Shown here one piece after another: positions 40,765 through 49,154 of a stretch of DNA of 64,000 bases (position 1 is its first letter; every line of letters begins with the position of its first letter). This DNA is from Aggregicoccus sp. 17bor-14 (lineage in GTDB: Bacteria; Myxococcota; Myxococcia; Myxococcales; Myxococcaceae), in assembly GCF_009659535.1 (NCBI RefSeq), contig NZ_VJZZ01000015.1:97554-161553 (forward strand), given 5' to 3'. The notes below the pieces were generated by a model, which was not told where the DNA came from, made no database searches, and saw only the letters and a list, made by a program, of their open reading frames with translations. The translations under genes and the position numbers were made by a program.

Positions 40765-43296
40765 CTACGAGGCGCTGGCCCTGCTGCCCGACGGCACCTC
40801 CACCGGTGCGCTCGGCTGCAGTGGCAGCAGCACCGTGAACTCGGCGCCCTCACCGGGCGCGCTGCGCACCGTGATGCTGCCGCCCAGGGACTCGACGATG
40901 GTGCGCGAGATGTAGAGGCCCAGGCCGAGGCCGCCGTAGTGGCGCTCCGAGACGGCGCGCTCGAAGCGATCGAAGATGCGCGAGAGGTGCTCGGTCGGGA
41001 TTCCGATCCCCGCATCCGCGACGATGAGGCGCGCCTGCTCTCCTGCGCGCTCGAGCGAGACCGTCACGGGCTTGCCCTCGCCATACTTGAGGGCGTTGTC
41101 CACCAGGTTGGTGACGACCTGCTCCACGCGCAGCCGGGCGGTGCGTGTGGGCAGCGAGTCCGGGACGTGGAGGGTGAGCGTGGCGCCGGTCTGCTGCGCC
41201 TCCGGCTCGAAGCGGGTGACCACCTCGCGCACGAGCGCGCCGAGGTCCGCGGGCTCGAGCTCCATCCGGAAGCGACCGGAGGAGATGCGCGACACGTCCA
41301 GCAGATCGTTCACGAGCGCCGTGAGCCGGTCGATCTGCCGCCGGGCGGTCTCCGTGTGCGCGCGGACCTGCCGCACGAAGGGAGAATCCGGCTGCTGCGC
41401 CACCGCCCTCGCGATGGCCTGCAGGCGCAGCGCCATCGGCGTGAGCGGCGTCTTGAGCTCGTGGCCCGCGACCGAGAGGAAGGTGTCGCGCGTCTCGATG
41501 GCCTCGTTCAGCGCCGCAGCCTGTCGGCGCTGCTCGTCGATGTTCACGCTGGTGCCGAACCAGCGCACCACCTCGCCCCGCGCGTTCTGCAGGGGCTTGC
41601 CGCGGCTGAGGAACCAGCGAAGGACTCCGTCTGCGCCGCGGATGGGGAACTCCATCTCGAAGGGCTCGCCCGTCGAGACCGAGTGCTTCCAGCGGGCGAC
41701 CGTCTGCGGAAGGATCTCCGGGTCGTGGAGCGCGCCCCAGCCCCAGCCCAGGCACTCCTCGCGTGAGCTGCCCGTGTACTCGAACCAGCGCTGGTTGAAG
41801 TAGTCGATGGCGCCGTCCGGCCCGGCGCTCCACGCGAGCTCCGGGAGGTTCTCCACGAGGACGCGAAACTGCTCCTCCGCCTCGCGCACGCGCTCCTCGG
41901 CCTGACGGCGCGCCGTCACGTCGCTCGCGGCGCCGAACCACTCGAGGATGCGGCCCTCTTTGCTGAGGATGGGGACCACGCGCGTGAGCGTCCAGCCGAG
42001 GGAGCCGTCCGCGTGCCGGACGGGGTGCTCGAGCGAGAACACGCGCCGCTCGCGGATGGCCGCGGAGATTGCCCCGGAGACGGCCGCGCGATCCTCGGGT
42101 GGGATGTAGCGCTCGAGCCAGCGCTCCGTCGGCGCCGGGCTCTCGGTGAGGGCGCCCTGGTCGTCGATGGGGAACATCTGCTCCCAATCCGGGCTCATGC
42201 GGAACAGAGAGACCGTGCCTGCCGTGGCGAGCGCACGGAAGCGGCGCTCGCTCCTGCGCTGCTCCGCCTCCGCCCGGGCACGCCCGACGGCGGCCCAGGT
42301 GCGGTCCGCGACCTCCTCCAGGAGCGTCACGTCCTCCTCGCTCCAGCGCCGGGGCCCCGAGTGGTGGATGAAGAGCAGGGCGGTGAAGCGGCCCGCCTTG
42401 ATGAGGGGGACGCCGAGCACCGAGCGCGTCTGGATTCCCTCGAAGGCCGGGAGCGACGGGCGCAGCAGGACGTCGCGCTCCACGTCCGGCACGGACACGG
42501 TGCGGCCCGCCTTGAGCCCGGAGATGATGGATGCGCCGAAGTCCTCCAGCCGGTGGCGTCCCGCCACGCTCGGCATGCCGTCGCGCGTCCAGTCGCGCTC
42601 GATGGTGATGAACTCCTGCGCAGCGTCCACCTCCCCGTAGCCGACCCGGTCGACGCCGAGCTCGCGCCCGATGGCCTCCGCTGCGGCGGCCATCACCGCC
42701 TCGGGCTCGGCGAGGTCCTGGAGGCGCTTCTCGAGCGCGAGGCGGAAGGCCTGGCGAATCTGGAAGCGGTACTGCGCCGTCGTCTCCGCCACGGCGCAGA
42801 ACATGCCGGCGACGTCGCCCTGCTCGTCGCGCACGGGGGAGTAGGAGAACGTGAACCAGGTCTGCTCGTCGAAGCCGCGCCGGTTCATGAGCAGCGGCAG
42901 GTCCTGCCGGTAGGTGCCCTCACCGCGCAGCGCGGCGTCGATGAGCGGCTTGATGTCCGGCCAGATCTCCCGCCAGATGTCCTCGAAGCGCGCCCCGAGC
43001 GACGCGGGGTGCTTGCCCGCGAGGATCTCGGCATACGCATCGTTGTAGAGGAAGCCGAGCTCGGGGCCCCACGCGACGAACATCGGGAACTTCGAGGTGA
43101 GCAGGAGCCCGACGACGGAGCGCAGCGACTGGGGCCACCCCTGCGGCGGGCCGAGCGGTGACTTCGACCAGTCGTGCACGCGCATGAGGGCGCCGACCTG
43201 TCCGCCGCCCTCCATGAAGGAGAACACCTGGGCCTGCCGTGGCTGTGCCTTCGGGTTCAATCGTGCCTTCCGCAGAGTGCCGTCCACGGCCCTCAT
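40765..43296 (-). CDS. PAS/GAF multi-domain sensor histidine kinase
   Basis: 843 residues, soluble. Order of domains: PAS-type (WSKSPLGPPQGWPQSLRS ... AGMFCAVAETT), GAF (about 200-370), two further PAS domains with PAC tails (to about 600), HisKA with phosphoacceptor His612 in SVAGHELKTPLTP, and HATPase with NLVDNALKYG, DAGIGIP and GGLGLGLYIS. No receiver gene is adjacent. The start is put at the ATG 43296 (MRAVDGTLRKARL); the open frame runs to an ATG at 43419 and no ribosome site settles the matter. It belongs to the accessory-looking block. Confidence 0.85.
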   Translation of the reverse strand: MRAVDGTLRKARLNPKAQPRQAQVFSFMEGGGQVGALMRVHDWSKSPLGPPQGWPQSLRSVVGLLLTSKFPMFVAWGPELGFLYNDAYAEILAGKHPASLGARFEDIWREIWPDIKPLIDAALRGEGTYRQDLPLLMNRRGFDEQTWFTFSYSPVRDEQGDVAGMFCAVAETTAQYRFQIRQAFRLALEKRLQDLAEPEAVMAAAAEAIGRELGVDRVGYGEVDAAQEFITIERDWTRDGMPSVAGRHRLEDFGASIISGLKAGRTVSVPDVERDVLLRPSLPAFEGIQTRSVLGVPLIKAGRFTALLFIHHSGPRRWSEEDVTLLEEVADRTWAAVGRARAEAEQRRSERRFRALATAGTVSLFRMSPDWEQMFPIDDQGALTESPAPTERWLERYIPPEDRAAVSGAISAAIRERRVFSLEHPVRHADGSLGWTLTRVVPILSKEGRILEWFGAASDVTARRQAEERVREAEEQFRVLVENLPELAWSAGPDGAIDYFNQRWFEYTGSSREECLGWGWGALHDPEILPQTVARWKHSVSTGEPFEMEFPIRGADGVLRWFLSRGKPLQNARGEVVRWFGTSVNIDEQRRQAAALNEAIETRDTFLSVAGHELKTPLTPMALRLQAIARAVAQQPDSPFVRQVRAHTETARRQIDRLTALVNDLLDVSRISSGRFRMELEPADLGALVREVVTRFEPEAQQTGATLTLHVPDSLPTRTARLRVEQVVTNLVDNALKYGEGKPVTVSLERAGEQARLIVADAGIGIPTEHLSRIFDRFERAVSERHYGGLGLGLYISRTIVESLGGSITVRSAPGEGAEFTVLLPLQPSAPVEVPSGSRASAS

Positions 43297-43595
43297 AGCA
43301 GCATCGGTCGGATGCGAACGGAGACTGCGGCAGGTGGCGAGAGGGCGGAACGCTCGCACTGTCGCCGGGTGCACGGACAGGCGGCCAGGCTCCAATGGCC
43401 CACCTCCCGAGCGTCCCATGCGCTCTTGAGCATGGCGACCGTGTCACCCGGCCCGCGAAACTGCTCACGGCCTCTCTCCGGCGCTGCGGTCCGGAACGAT
43501 TGCAGGGCACGCTGCCGGGAATTAGCTCTGCCCGAGTGCCGGAGAGCTGGGCGCCACCAGTGCCTTCTGGTCACCCATCGAGGGAACGTCTCGGC
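43297..43595. other. intergenic region between divergent kinase and DJ-1-like genes
   Basis: 299 bases with no further gene. The kinase reading frame stays open to 43419, so part may be coding. I see no convincing promoter or repeat. Confidence 0.5.
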
Positions 43596-44282
43596 ATGCC
43601 CCATCGCATCCTGCACGTCGTCACCAACGTCGCCCACTACGACGACCCGTCCGAGCCGACCGGGCTGTGGCTCTCGGAGTTGACCCACGCCTGGCAGGTG
43701 TTCGAGGACCACGGCTGCCAGCAACGGCTCGCCAGTCCGAAGGGGGGACGCTCGCCGCTGGAGCCGCGCTCGCTGAAGTGGCCGAACCTCGATGCGACCG
43801 CGAAGGCCTGGCAGGCCGACCCGGCCCGCATGGCGCTGCTGGCGAATACCGTGCGGCTCGACGAGCTCGAAGCGGCCGACGTGGACGCGATCTACCTCAC
43901 CGGCGGCCATGCCGTGATGTGGGACTTCCCGGAGGCGCCCGCGTTGCAGCGCCTCACGCGCGACGTCTACGAGCGCGGTGGCGTCGTCTCCTCGGTGTGC
44001 CACGGGTACTGCGGGCTGTTGAATACGAAGCTCTCCGACGGCCGCCTGCTCGTGGCGGGGCGTCGCCTCACGGGCTTCTCCTGGCGCGAAGAGGTCCTCG
44101 CGGGCGTGGCCAAGAAGGTGCCCTACAACGCCGAGGAGCAGGTGAAGCAGCGTGGCGCGCGCTTCGAGAAGGCGCTCTTGCCCTTCATCCCCAAGGTCGT
44201 GGTCGATGGCCGGCTGATTACCGGCCAGAACCCGCAGTCGGCGAAGGCGACCGCCAAGGCCGTTGTCGCGACGCTTCACTGA
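43596..44282 (+). CDS. DJ-1/PfpI (type 1 glutamine amidotransferase-like) protein
   Basis: 228 residues. The nucleophile elbow Cys135 in SVCHGYCG and YLTGGHAVMWDFP before it place it among HchA/Hsp31-like members of DJ-1/PfpI. Relatives act on glyoxals or as chaperone-like proteins. The acidic residue and His expected beside Cys cannot be fixed from the sequence alone. ATG 43596 has AGGGAAC upstream. It is followed after 30 bases by the epimerase. Confidence 0.85.
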   Translation: MPHRILHVVTNVAHYDDPSEPTGLWLSELTHAWQVFEDHGCQQRLASPKGGRSPLEPRSLKWPNLDATAKAWQADPARMALLANTVRLDELEAADVDAIYLTGGHAVMWDFPEAPALQRLTRDVYERGGVVSSVCHGYCGLLNTKLSDGRLLVAGRRLTGFSWREEVLAGVAKKVPYNAEEQVKQRGARFEKALLPFIPKVVVDGRLITGQNPQSAKATAKAVVATLH

Positions 44283-44312
44283 CGCCGTTCTCACGACAGG
44301 CAGACCTTCAGC

Positions 44313-45239
44313 ATGCAGACGATTCTCGGCGCGAATGGGCAGATCGCCATCGAGCTGGCGCGGGAGCTCCACAGCACGCACGGGGGCCTGCTGCGCCTCG
44401 TGAGCCGCCATCCTCGCAAGGTCAACGACACCGATGCGCTGGTCGCTGCGGACCTCCTGGATGCGAGGCAGACCGCCGCAGCGGTCGAGGGCAGCCGGGT
44501 GGTGTACTTCACGGCCGGGCTGCCGCCGGACTCGCGGCTCTGGGAGACGCAGTTCCCGGTGATGCTGAGGAACGCGCTGGACGCGAGCCGCGCGGCAGGC
44601 GCGAGCTTCGCGTACTTCGACAACACGTACATGTACCCGCAGGACGACCGGCTGCAGACGGAGGCGACGCCCTTCGCGCCCGTGGGACGCAAGGGCAGGG
44701 TGCGCGCGGCGATGGCGTCCATGGTCCTGGAGGAGATGGCGCGCGGCGAGATCCCCGTCCTGATCGGCCGGGCCCCGGAGTTCTATGGGCCCGGCAAAAC
44801 ACAGAGCGTCACCAACACGCTGGTCATCGACAGGCTCAAGGCCGGCGAGAAGCCGCGCGTGCCGGTGCGGGACGACGTGCTGCGCACGCTCATCTGGACG
44901 CCCGATGCGAGCCGCGCACTGGCGACGCTCGGCAATGCGCCGGATGCGTTCGGACAAACGTGGCATCTGCCGTGCTGCGACGACCGCCTGAGCTTCAAGG
45001 GGTTCGTCGGCATGGCGAGCGAGCTCTTCGGCGCGCGCTCCGACTACGCCGTGCTGGGTAAATGGACGCTGAAGGCCATGGGCCTGGTCTCCAAGCCGGC
45101 ACGCGAAATCGCAGAGCTGCTGCCCCGCTACGAGCACGACAACCGCTTCGATTCGACGAAGTTCAAGCGCCGGTTCCCCGAGTTCGAGGTCGCGACGTAC
45201 CGGCAGGGTCTGGAGCGGATCCGGAAGGAGTGGCGGTAG
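44313..45239 (+). CDS. NAD-dependent epimerase/dehydratase-like SDR protein
   Basis: 308 residues, extended SDR. The nucleotide loop is LGANGQIAIELAREL, close to the normal GxxGxxG but with Ala last. A tyrosine-bearing FYGPGKTQS and WTPDASRALATL follow. It resembles nucleoside-diphosphate-sugar epimerase/NmrA-type proteins; substrate not known. The last nine bases (Trp-Arg-stop) lie inside the tRNA-Sec gene on the other strand. Confidence 0.85.
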   Translation: MQTILGANGQIAIELARELHSTHGGLLRLVSRHPRKVNDTDALVAADLLDARQTAAAVEGSRVVYFTAGLPPDSRLWETQFPVMLRNALDASRAAGASFAYFDNTYMYPQDDRLQTEATPFAPVGRKGRVRAAMASMVLEEMARGEIPVLIGRAPEFYGPGKTQSVTNTLVIDRLKAGEKPRVPVRDDVLRTLIWTPDASRALATLGNAPDAFGQTWHLPCCDDRLSFKGFVGMASELFGARSDYAVLGKWTLKAMGLVSKPAREIAELLPRYEHDNRFDSTKFKRRFPEFEVATYRQGLERIRKEWR

Positions 45240-45329
45240 GGCACGGGAATCGAACTCGCCAGGGACAGCTCTCACTGCCCCTCACCGGTTTTGAAGACCG
45301 GGCCGGCCACCAGGTCCGGTTGCCCTACC
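45231..45329 (-). tRNA. selC: tRNA-Sec (selenocysteine), anticodon UCA
   Basis: 99 bases including an encoded CCA. Anticodon loop CUUCAAA gives UCA between five-base stems CCGGT/ACCGG. Eight-pair acceptor stem GGTAGGGC/GCCCTACC, discriminator G, extra-long variable arm GGGGCAG ... CTGTCCC and a long D stem CCGG/CCGG all mark tRNA-Sec. The T loop is TTCGATT; its stem has one A-C mismatch, which may be real or a sequencing point. Its 3' end overlaps the epimerase stop. Together with a Sec operon elsewhere it reads UGA as selenocysteine; selA, selB and selD are not in this window. Confidence 0.93.
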
Positions 45330-45366
45330 GCGGTGGATTAGTGCCGGGAGGGTACTGACGCGTCAA

Positions 45367-45828
45367 TCACCTCGGCGCTGCGGCGGCCTCGAGCTCACGC
45401 ACGAGTGCCTCGAAGTCGACGGGCTTGGGCAGGAGCCGCGTACCTCCGGCCTCGCGCAGCTCGCTCTCGCGGTAGCGGCCGCCGTACGCGGTGACGAAGA
45501 AGATGGGCGCGTCCACGCGCGGGAGGTCCAGGGCGTACGGAGGCAGCTGCTCGCGCGGCAGGGCGCCGCGCAAGAGGCGCGTGAGCTGAATCCCATCCAG
45601 CGCCGAGCCCGCGAGCTGGATGTCCATGAGCACGGCCCGCAGCGCGCCCGCGGCCTGCCTCACGGCCCGGCAGGTGCTCTCCGCGTCCTTCGCGCGCACC
45701 AGCTCGAAGCGCTCCTCGAGCCACAGCTGCGCGAGCTCCCAGTTCTCGTCCTCATCTTCGACGTAGAGGATGCGGGGCAGGGGAGCACGCGCGGGAGCGC
45801 CGCCCGTGCTCGGGCTCACCTTCTTCAC
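45367..45828 (-). CDS. response regulator (receiver domain only)
   Basis: 153 residues. Receiver with acidic EDED, phosphoacceptor Asp in AVLMDIQLAGS and Lys in LLPKPV. No DNA-binding domain. GTG 45828 overlaps the stop of the kinase gene by four bases, so it is the coupled partner. It may be the phosphotransfer or output module for that sensor. Confidence 0.88.
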   Translation of the reverse strand: MKKVSPSTGGAPARAPLPRILYVEDEDENWELAQLWLEERFELVRAKDAESTCRAVRQAAGALRAVLMDIQLAGSALDGIQLTRLLRGALPREQLPPYALDLPRVDAPIFFVTAYGGRYRESELREAGGTRLLPKPVDFEALVRELEAAAAPR

Positions 45829-48800
45829 GAGCGGACCTCCGTGCCCGTGCTGCTCTCTCCCTCCGCGGTCTCCGCCGGGGCGAGCGGCAGGCGCACGTAG
45901 AAGGTGCTGCCCTGGCCCAGCGCGCTCTCGAGCCAGATGTCGCCGCCGTGCAGCTCCACCAGCCGCTTCACGATGGAGAGCCCGAGCCCGGTGCCGCCCA
46001 CGCGCCGCGTGTGCGTGCCGTCCACCTGGCGGAAGCTCTCGAAGATGAGCCGGTGGTTCTGCGGAGCGATGCCCACGCCCTTGTCCTTCACGCTGAGCAC
46101 CGCGCTGCCGTCCCCGTCCGGAGTCGCCGAGAGCTGCACGGCGCTCCCGTCCGGAGAGAACTTGAGTGCATTGGTGAGCAGGTTGATGAGCACCTGGGAC
46201 GCGCGCAGCGGGTCTGCCCACAGCACCAGGGGCTCGGCGGGCTCCTGCACCTCCACGCGCATCTTCCGGGCGCGCGCGAGCGGCTGCACGGTGGTGACCA
46301 CGCCGTTGAACAGCTCGCTCACCGGCAGGGCGCGCGGCTGCACCACCACGCGGCCGGCCTCGAGCTTCGAGAAGTCGAGCACGTCGTCCACGATCTCCAG
46401 CAGGTGCTTGCCGGAGCTGACCATCATCTGGAGGAAGTGCACCACCTTGCCCGGCTCGCCGCGCAGCTCCCAGTGCGGCTCGGCCTGCAGCTGCCCGGTG
46501 GCGCCGCACTCGGGGCAGGGCGCGCCCGGGTCCAGCGTCTCGCCGGGCTCCAGCTCGAAGTGGTTCTTGCACGCCTCGCAGCGCGCGCCCGGAGACGAGT
46601 GGAACTGGCGCAGCAGCACCTGGGGCACGTTGATCAGCGTGTTGAGCGGCGTGCGCAGCTCGTGCGAGGTGTTGGCCACGAACTCGCCCTTCACGCGCGC
46701 GGCCTCCTGCGCCACGGCGAGCGCGTCGGTGAGCTCGGCGTTGTGGGTGAGCAGCCGCCGCTCGCGCCGCCGCTGGTAGTGGTTGCGCAGCGCGAAGGCG
46801 CCGCCCACCAGCGTGGCGCCGCCGAGCGCGACGAGCAGCGCGAACATCCGCGTCTGGTGGAAGCGCGGCACGCGCGTGAAGCTGAGCCCCGTGCCCGCGC
46901 CGCTCCACGCGCCCTCGTCCATCGCGGCCTGCACCTCGAAGCGGTAGCGGCCCGGCGCGAGCCCCGTGAAGTAGGCCGTGCGCCGGCCGCCCACCTCGTT
47001 CCAGCTGGGGTCGCTGCCCACGAGCCGGTAGCGGAAGCGCAGGTGCTCGGGCGTGCGCAGCACGGGGGCGGTGTAGTGGATCTCGATGTTGCGCGCTTGC
47101 GGCGGCACCTGCAGCCCGTCCTGCACGGGCGCGTCGCGGCCGTCCACGACCACGCGCTGCACGGAGAGGGAGGGGGGAGCGGGCGGGCTGTAGCGGCGCC
47201 CCGGGTCCACCGAGGCCACACCCTTGATGGTGGTGAAGTACAGGCGCCCGTCGTGGCCGCGCCAGCCCGAGGGCTGCACGCCGCCGTTGCACTCACTGCT
47301 GCGCATGCCCTCGGCGGTGCCGTACACGTGCACGGAGACCTGCGGCAGGCGGCCGTCCGCGGCCGCGTCCAGCTCCGCGAGCGGCGCGGAGAAGATGCCC
47401 TTGTTGCTGCTCATCCACAGCTGGCCGCGGCCGTCGTCGAGCACCACGTGCAGGGTGTCCTCGGGCAGGCCCTGCTCGCGCGAGACGCGCCGGAGCACGC
47501 CGCCGCGCAGCCGCGCAAGCCCGCCGCCGTAGGTGCTCACCCAGAGCGTGCCGTCGTCGCGCTCGAGCAGCGAGGTCACGAAGCGGCTCCCGAGCCCGTC
47601 CTTCTCGGTGAAGAAGCGCACCTGGCCGCCCTGCAGGCGCCCCAGGCCGTTCTCCCGCGTGCCCACCCACAGCGTGTTGCCCGAGGCGTGCAGCGCATTG
47701 ACGCTCATCCCCCCGAAGCCGGGCACCGCCACGAAGCGATCGCCCTCGCGCCGCGCGAGCCCCGCGTCCGTGCCCACGTAGAGCGCGCCCTGCGCTTCCG
47801 CGAAAGCGCTCGCCACGTCACCGGGCAGTCCGTCCTTGCGCGTGTAGACGTGGAAGCGCGCAGCGCCCGGCTCGCGCACGCTCAGGCCCTGCCCGAAGCT
47901 GCCCAGCCAGATGCGGTGCGCGGAGTCCTCGTAGAGGCCCCAGGCCTCCAGGTTCGCGAGCCCCTCCGCGAGGCCCACGCGCTCGCGCACCTGCCCGTTG
48001 CGCACCCCCACGAGGCCGCCGCCCTCGGTGCCCACCCACAGCGTGCCGTCGCTCGCCTCGAGCACCGAGCGCACCTTGTCGCTCGGCAGCCCCTCGGGCA
48101 CGCCCATGGGGACGAAGGGCCCCTCTCGAAGGCGCACGAGCCCGCCGCCGCTGGTGCCCACCCACAGGTCCCCCTCGCCGTCCGTCAGCAGCGAGTACAC
48201 GGCCGAGGCGCTCAGCCCCTGGCGCTCGGTGAGCGTCTCCACGCGCTCGCCGCGCAGACGCACGAGGCCGTCGTCCGTTCCCAGCCAGAGCGTGCCGTCC
48301 GGCTCGGGCATCAGGGTGTACACGGTGCGCTGTGGCAGCCCCTCCTTCGCGCCGTAGCTGCGCAGCTCTCCGTTCGCCCAGCGCAGCAGCCCCTGGCCGC
48401 GGGTGGCGATCCACAGCGCGCCCTGGCCGTCCTCGGCGAGCGCGTAGATGCGGGGCGTGGTGGTGGGCAGGGGCACCGCGACGAAGCGCCCGCCCTCGCG
48501 CCGCAGCAGGCCTCCCTCGCGCAGGGCCGCCCAGAGCACGCCCCCGCGCCCCGGAGCGAGCGCCGTCACCGCGCCGGGCGGCAGCCCCTCGGCGCCGGCA
48601 GCCGGCACGAAGGCCCCGCCGCTGCGGCGCAGCAGCCCCTCGCCGGTGCCCACCCAGAGCGTGCCGTCCTCCGTCTCGGCCAGCGCGGTGACGTGGCTGG
48701 GCGAGGGCAGGTGCGCCTCGAAGCGGCCCTGGCGGTAGGAGACGAGCCCGCCGGAGAGGGTGCCCGCCCACAGCGTGCCGTCGCGCGTGACGCGCAGCAC

Positions 48801-49076
48801 CTGCACCACGTTCATGCGCAGCGCCGGGGTGTTCTGGGCGTCGAAGACGGTGAAGCGCGCCCCGTCGAAGCGTACCAGCCCCTCCTGGGTGGCCACCCAG
48901 AGGAAGCCGTCCGGCGTGCGGGCGAGCGCCTCCACGGTGTTCTGCGGGAGCCCCTGGTCCGTCTGCCACGTCTGCAGGCCGAACTGCGTCAGCGCGCGGC
49001 CCGGATCCAGCGCGTGCGCAGCCCGCCCGGGTAGCAGGAGGGCGAGCAGCAGTGCGAAGAGAGGACCCGGGCGCAT
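45825..49076 (-). CDS. propeller-type sensor histidine kinase with zinc-ribbon insertion
   Basis: 1083 residues. A signal peptide (to about 25) is followed by some 12 reg_prop repeats (DGTLWVGT pattern) forming two seven-bladed propellers, a Y_Y_Y domain (near 690-750), a single membrane helix (MFALLVALGGATLVGGAF) and a cytoplasmic HisKA-HATPase core. Phospho-His is His805 in SHELRTPLNTL; HATPase shows NLLTNALKFS and GGTGLGLSIV. Cys833/Cys836 and Cys854/Cys857 (CEAC ... CPEC) sit inside the HisKA region as a rubredoxin-like zinc ribbon. This layout otherwise recalls Bacteroidetes hybrid sensors. The ligand is unknown. Confidence 0.9.
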   Translation of the reverse strand: MRPGPLFALLLALLLPGRAAHALDPGRALTQFGLQTWQTDQGLPQNTVEALARTPDGFLWVATQEGLVRFDGARFTVFDAQNTPALRMNVVQVLRVTRDGTLWAGTLSGGLVSYRQGRFEAHLPSPSHVTALAETEDGTLWVGTGEGLLRRSGGAFVPAAGAEGLPPGAVTALAPGRGGVLWAALREGGLLRREGGRFVAVPLPTTTPRIYALAEDGQGALWIATRGQGLLRWANGELRSYGAKEGLPQRTVYTLMPEPDGTLWLGTDDGLVRLRGERVETLTERQGLSASAVYSLLTDGEGDLWVGTSGGGLVRLREGPFVPMGVPEGLPSDKVRSVLEASDGTLWVGTEGGGLVGVRNGQVRERVGLAEGLANLEAWGLYEDSAHRIWLGSFGQGLSVREPGAARFHVYTRKDGLPGDVASAFAEAQGALYVGTDAGLARREGDRFVAVPGFGGMSVNALHASGNTLWVGTRENGLGRLQGGQVRFFTEKDGLGSRFVTSLLERDDGTLWVSTYGGGLARLRGGVLRRVSREQGLPEDTLHVVLDDGRGQLWMSSNKGIFSAPLAELDAAADGRLPQVSVHVYGTAEGMRSSECNGGVQPSGWRGHDGRLYFTTIKGVASVDPGRRYSPPAPPSLSVQRVVVDGRDAPVQDGLQVPPQARNIEIHYTAPVLRTPEHLRFRYRLVGSDPSWNEVGGRRTAYFTGLAPGRYRFEVQAAMDEGAWSGAGTGLSFTRVPRFHQTRMFALLVALGGATLVGGAFALRNHYQRRRERRLLTHNAELTDALAVAQEAARVKGEFVANTSHELRTPLNTLINVPQVLLRQFHSSPGARCEACKNHFELEPGETLDPGAPCPECGATGQLQAEPHWELRGEPGKVVHFLQMMVSSGKHLLEIVDDVLDFSKLEAGRVVVQPRALPVSELFNGVVTTVQPLARARKMRVEVQEPAEPLVLWADPLRASQVLINLLTNALKFSPDGSAVQLSATPDGDGSAVLSVKDKGVGIAPQNHRLIFESFRQVDGTHTRRVGGTGLGLSIVKRLVELHGGDIWLESALGQGSTFYVRLPLAPAETAEGESSTGTEVRS

Positions 49077-49154
49077 CCTGCACGCAAGGGTACTCCTGCC
49101 CGCCGCGGAGCACACGCGCCCTCGCGGTACGAGGAGGGACCCGGGCAGGGCGGG

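Noticed and set aside
43297..43419. Longer N-terminus of the PAS/GAF kinase
   Set aside because: The added residues are not PAS-like; kept as an alternative start only.
44313..45239. Selenoprotein next to selC
   Set aside because: No in-frame UGA with a plausible downstream SECIS-like hairpin was seen in the neighbouring genes.
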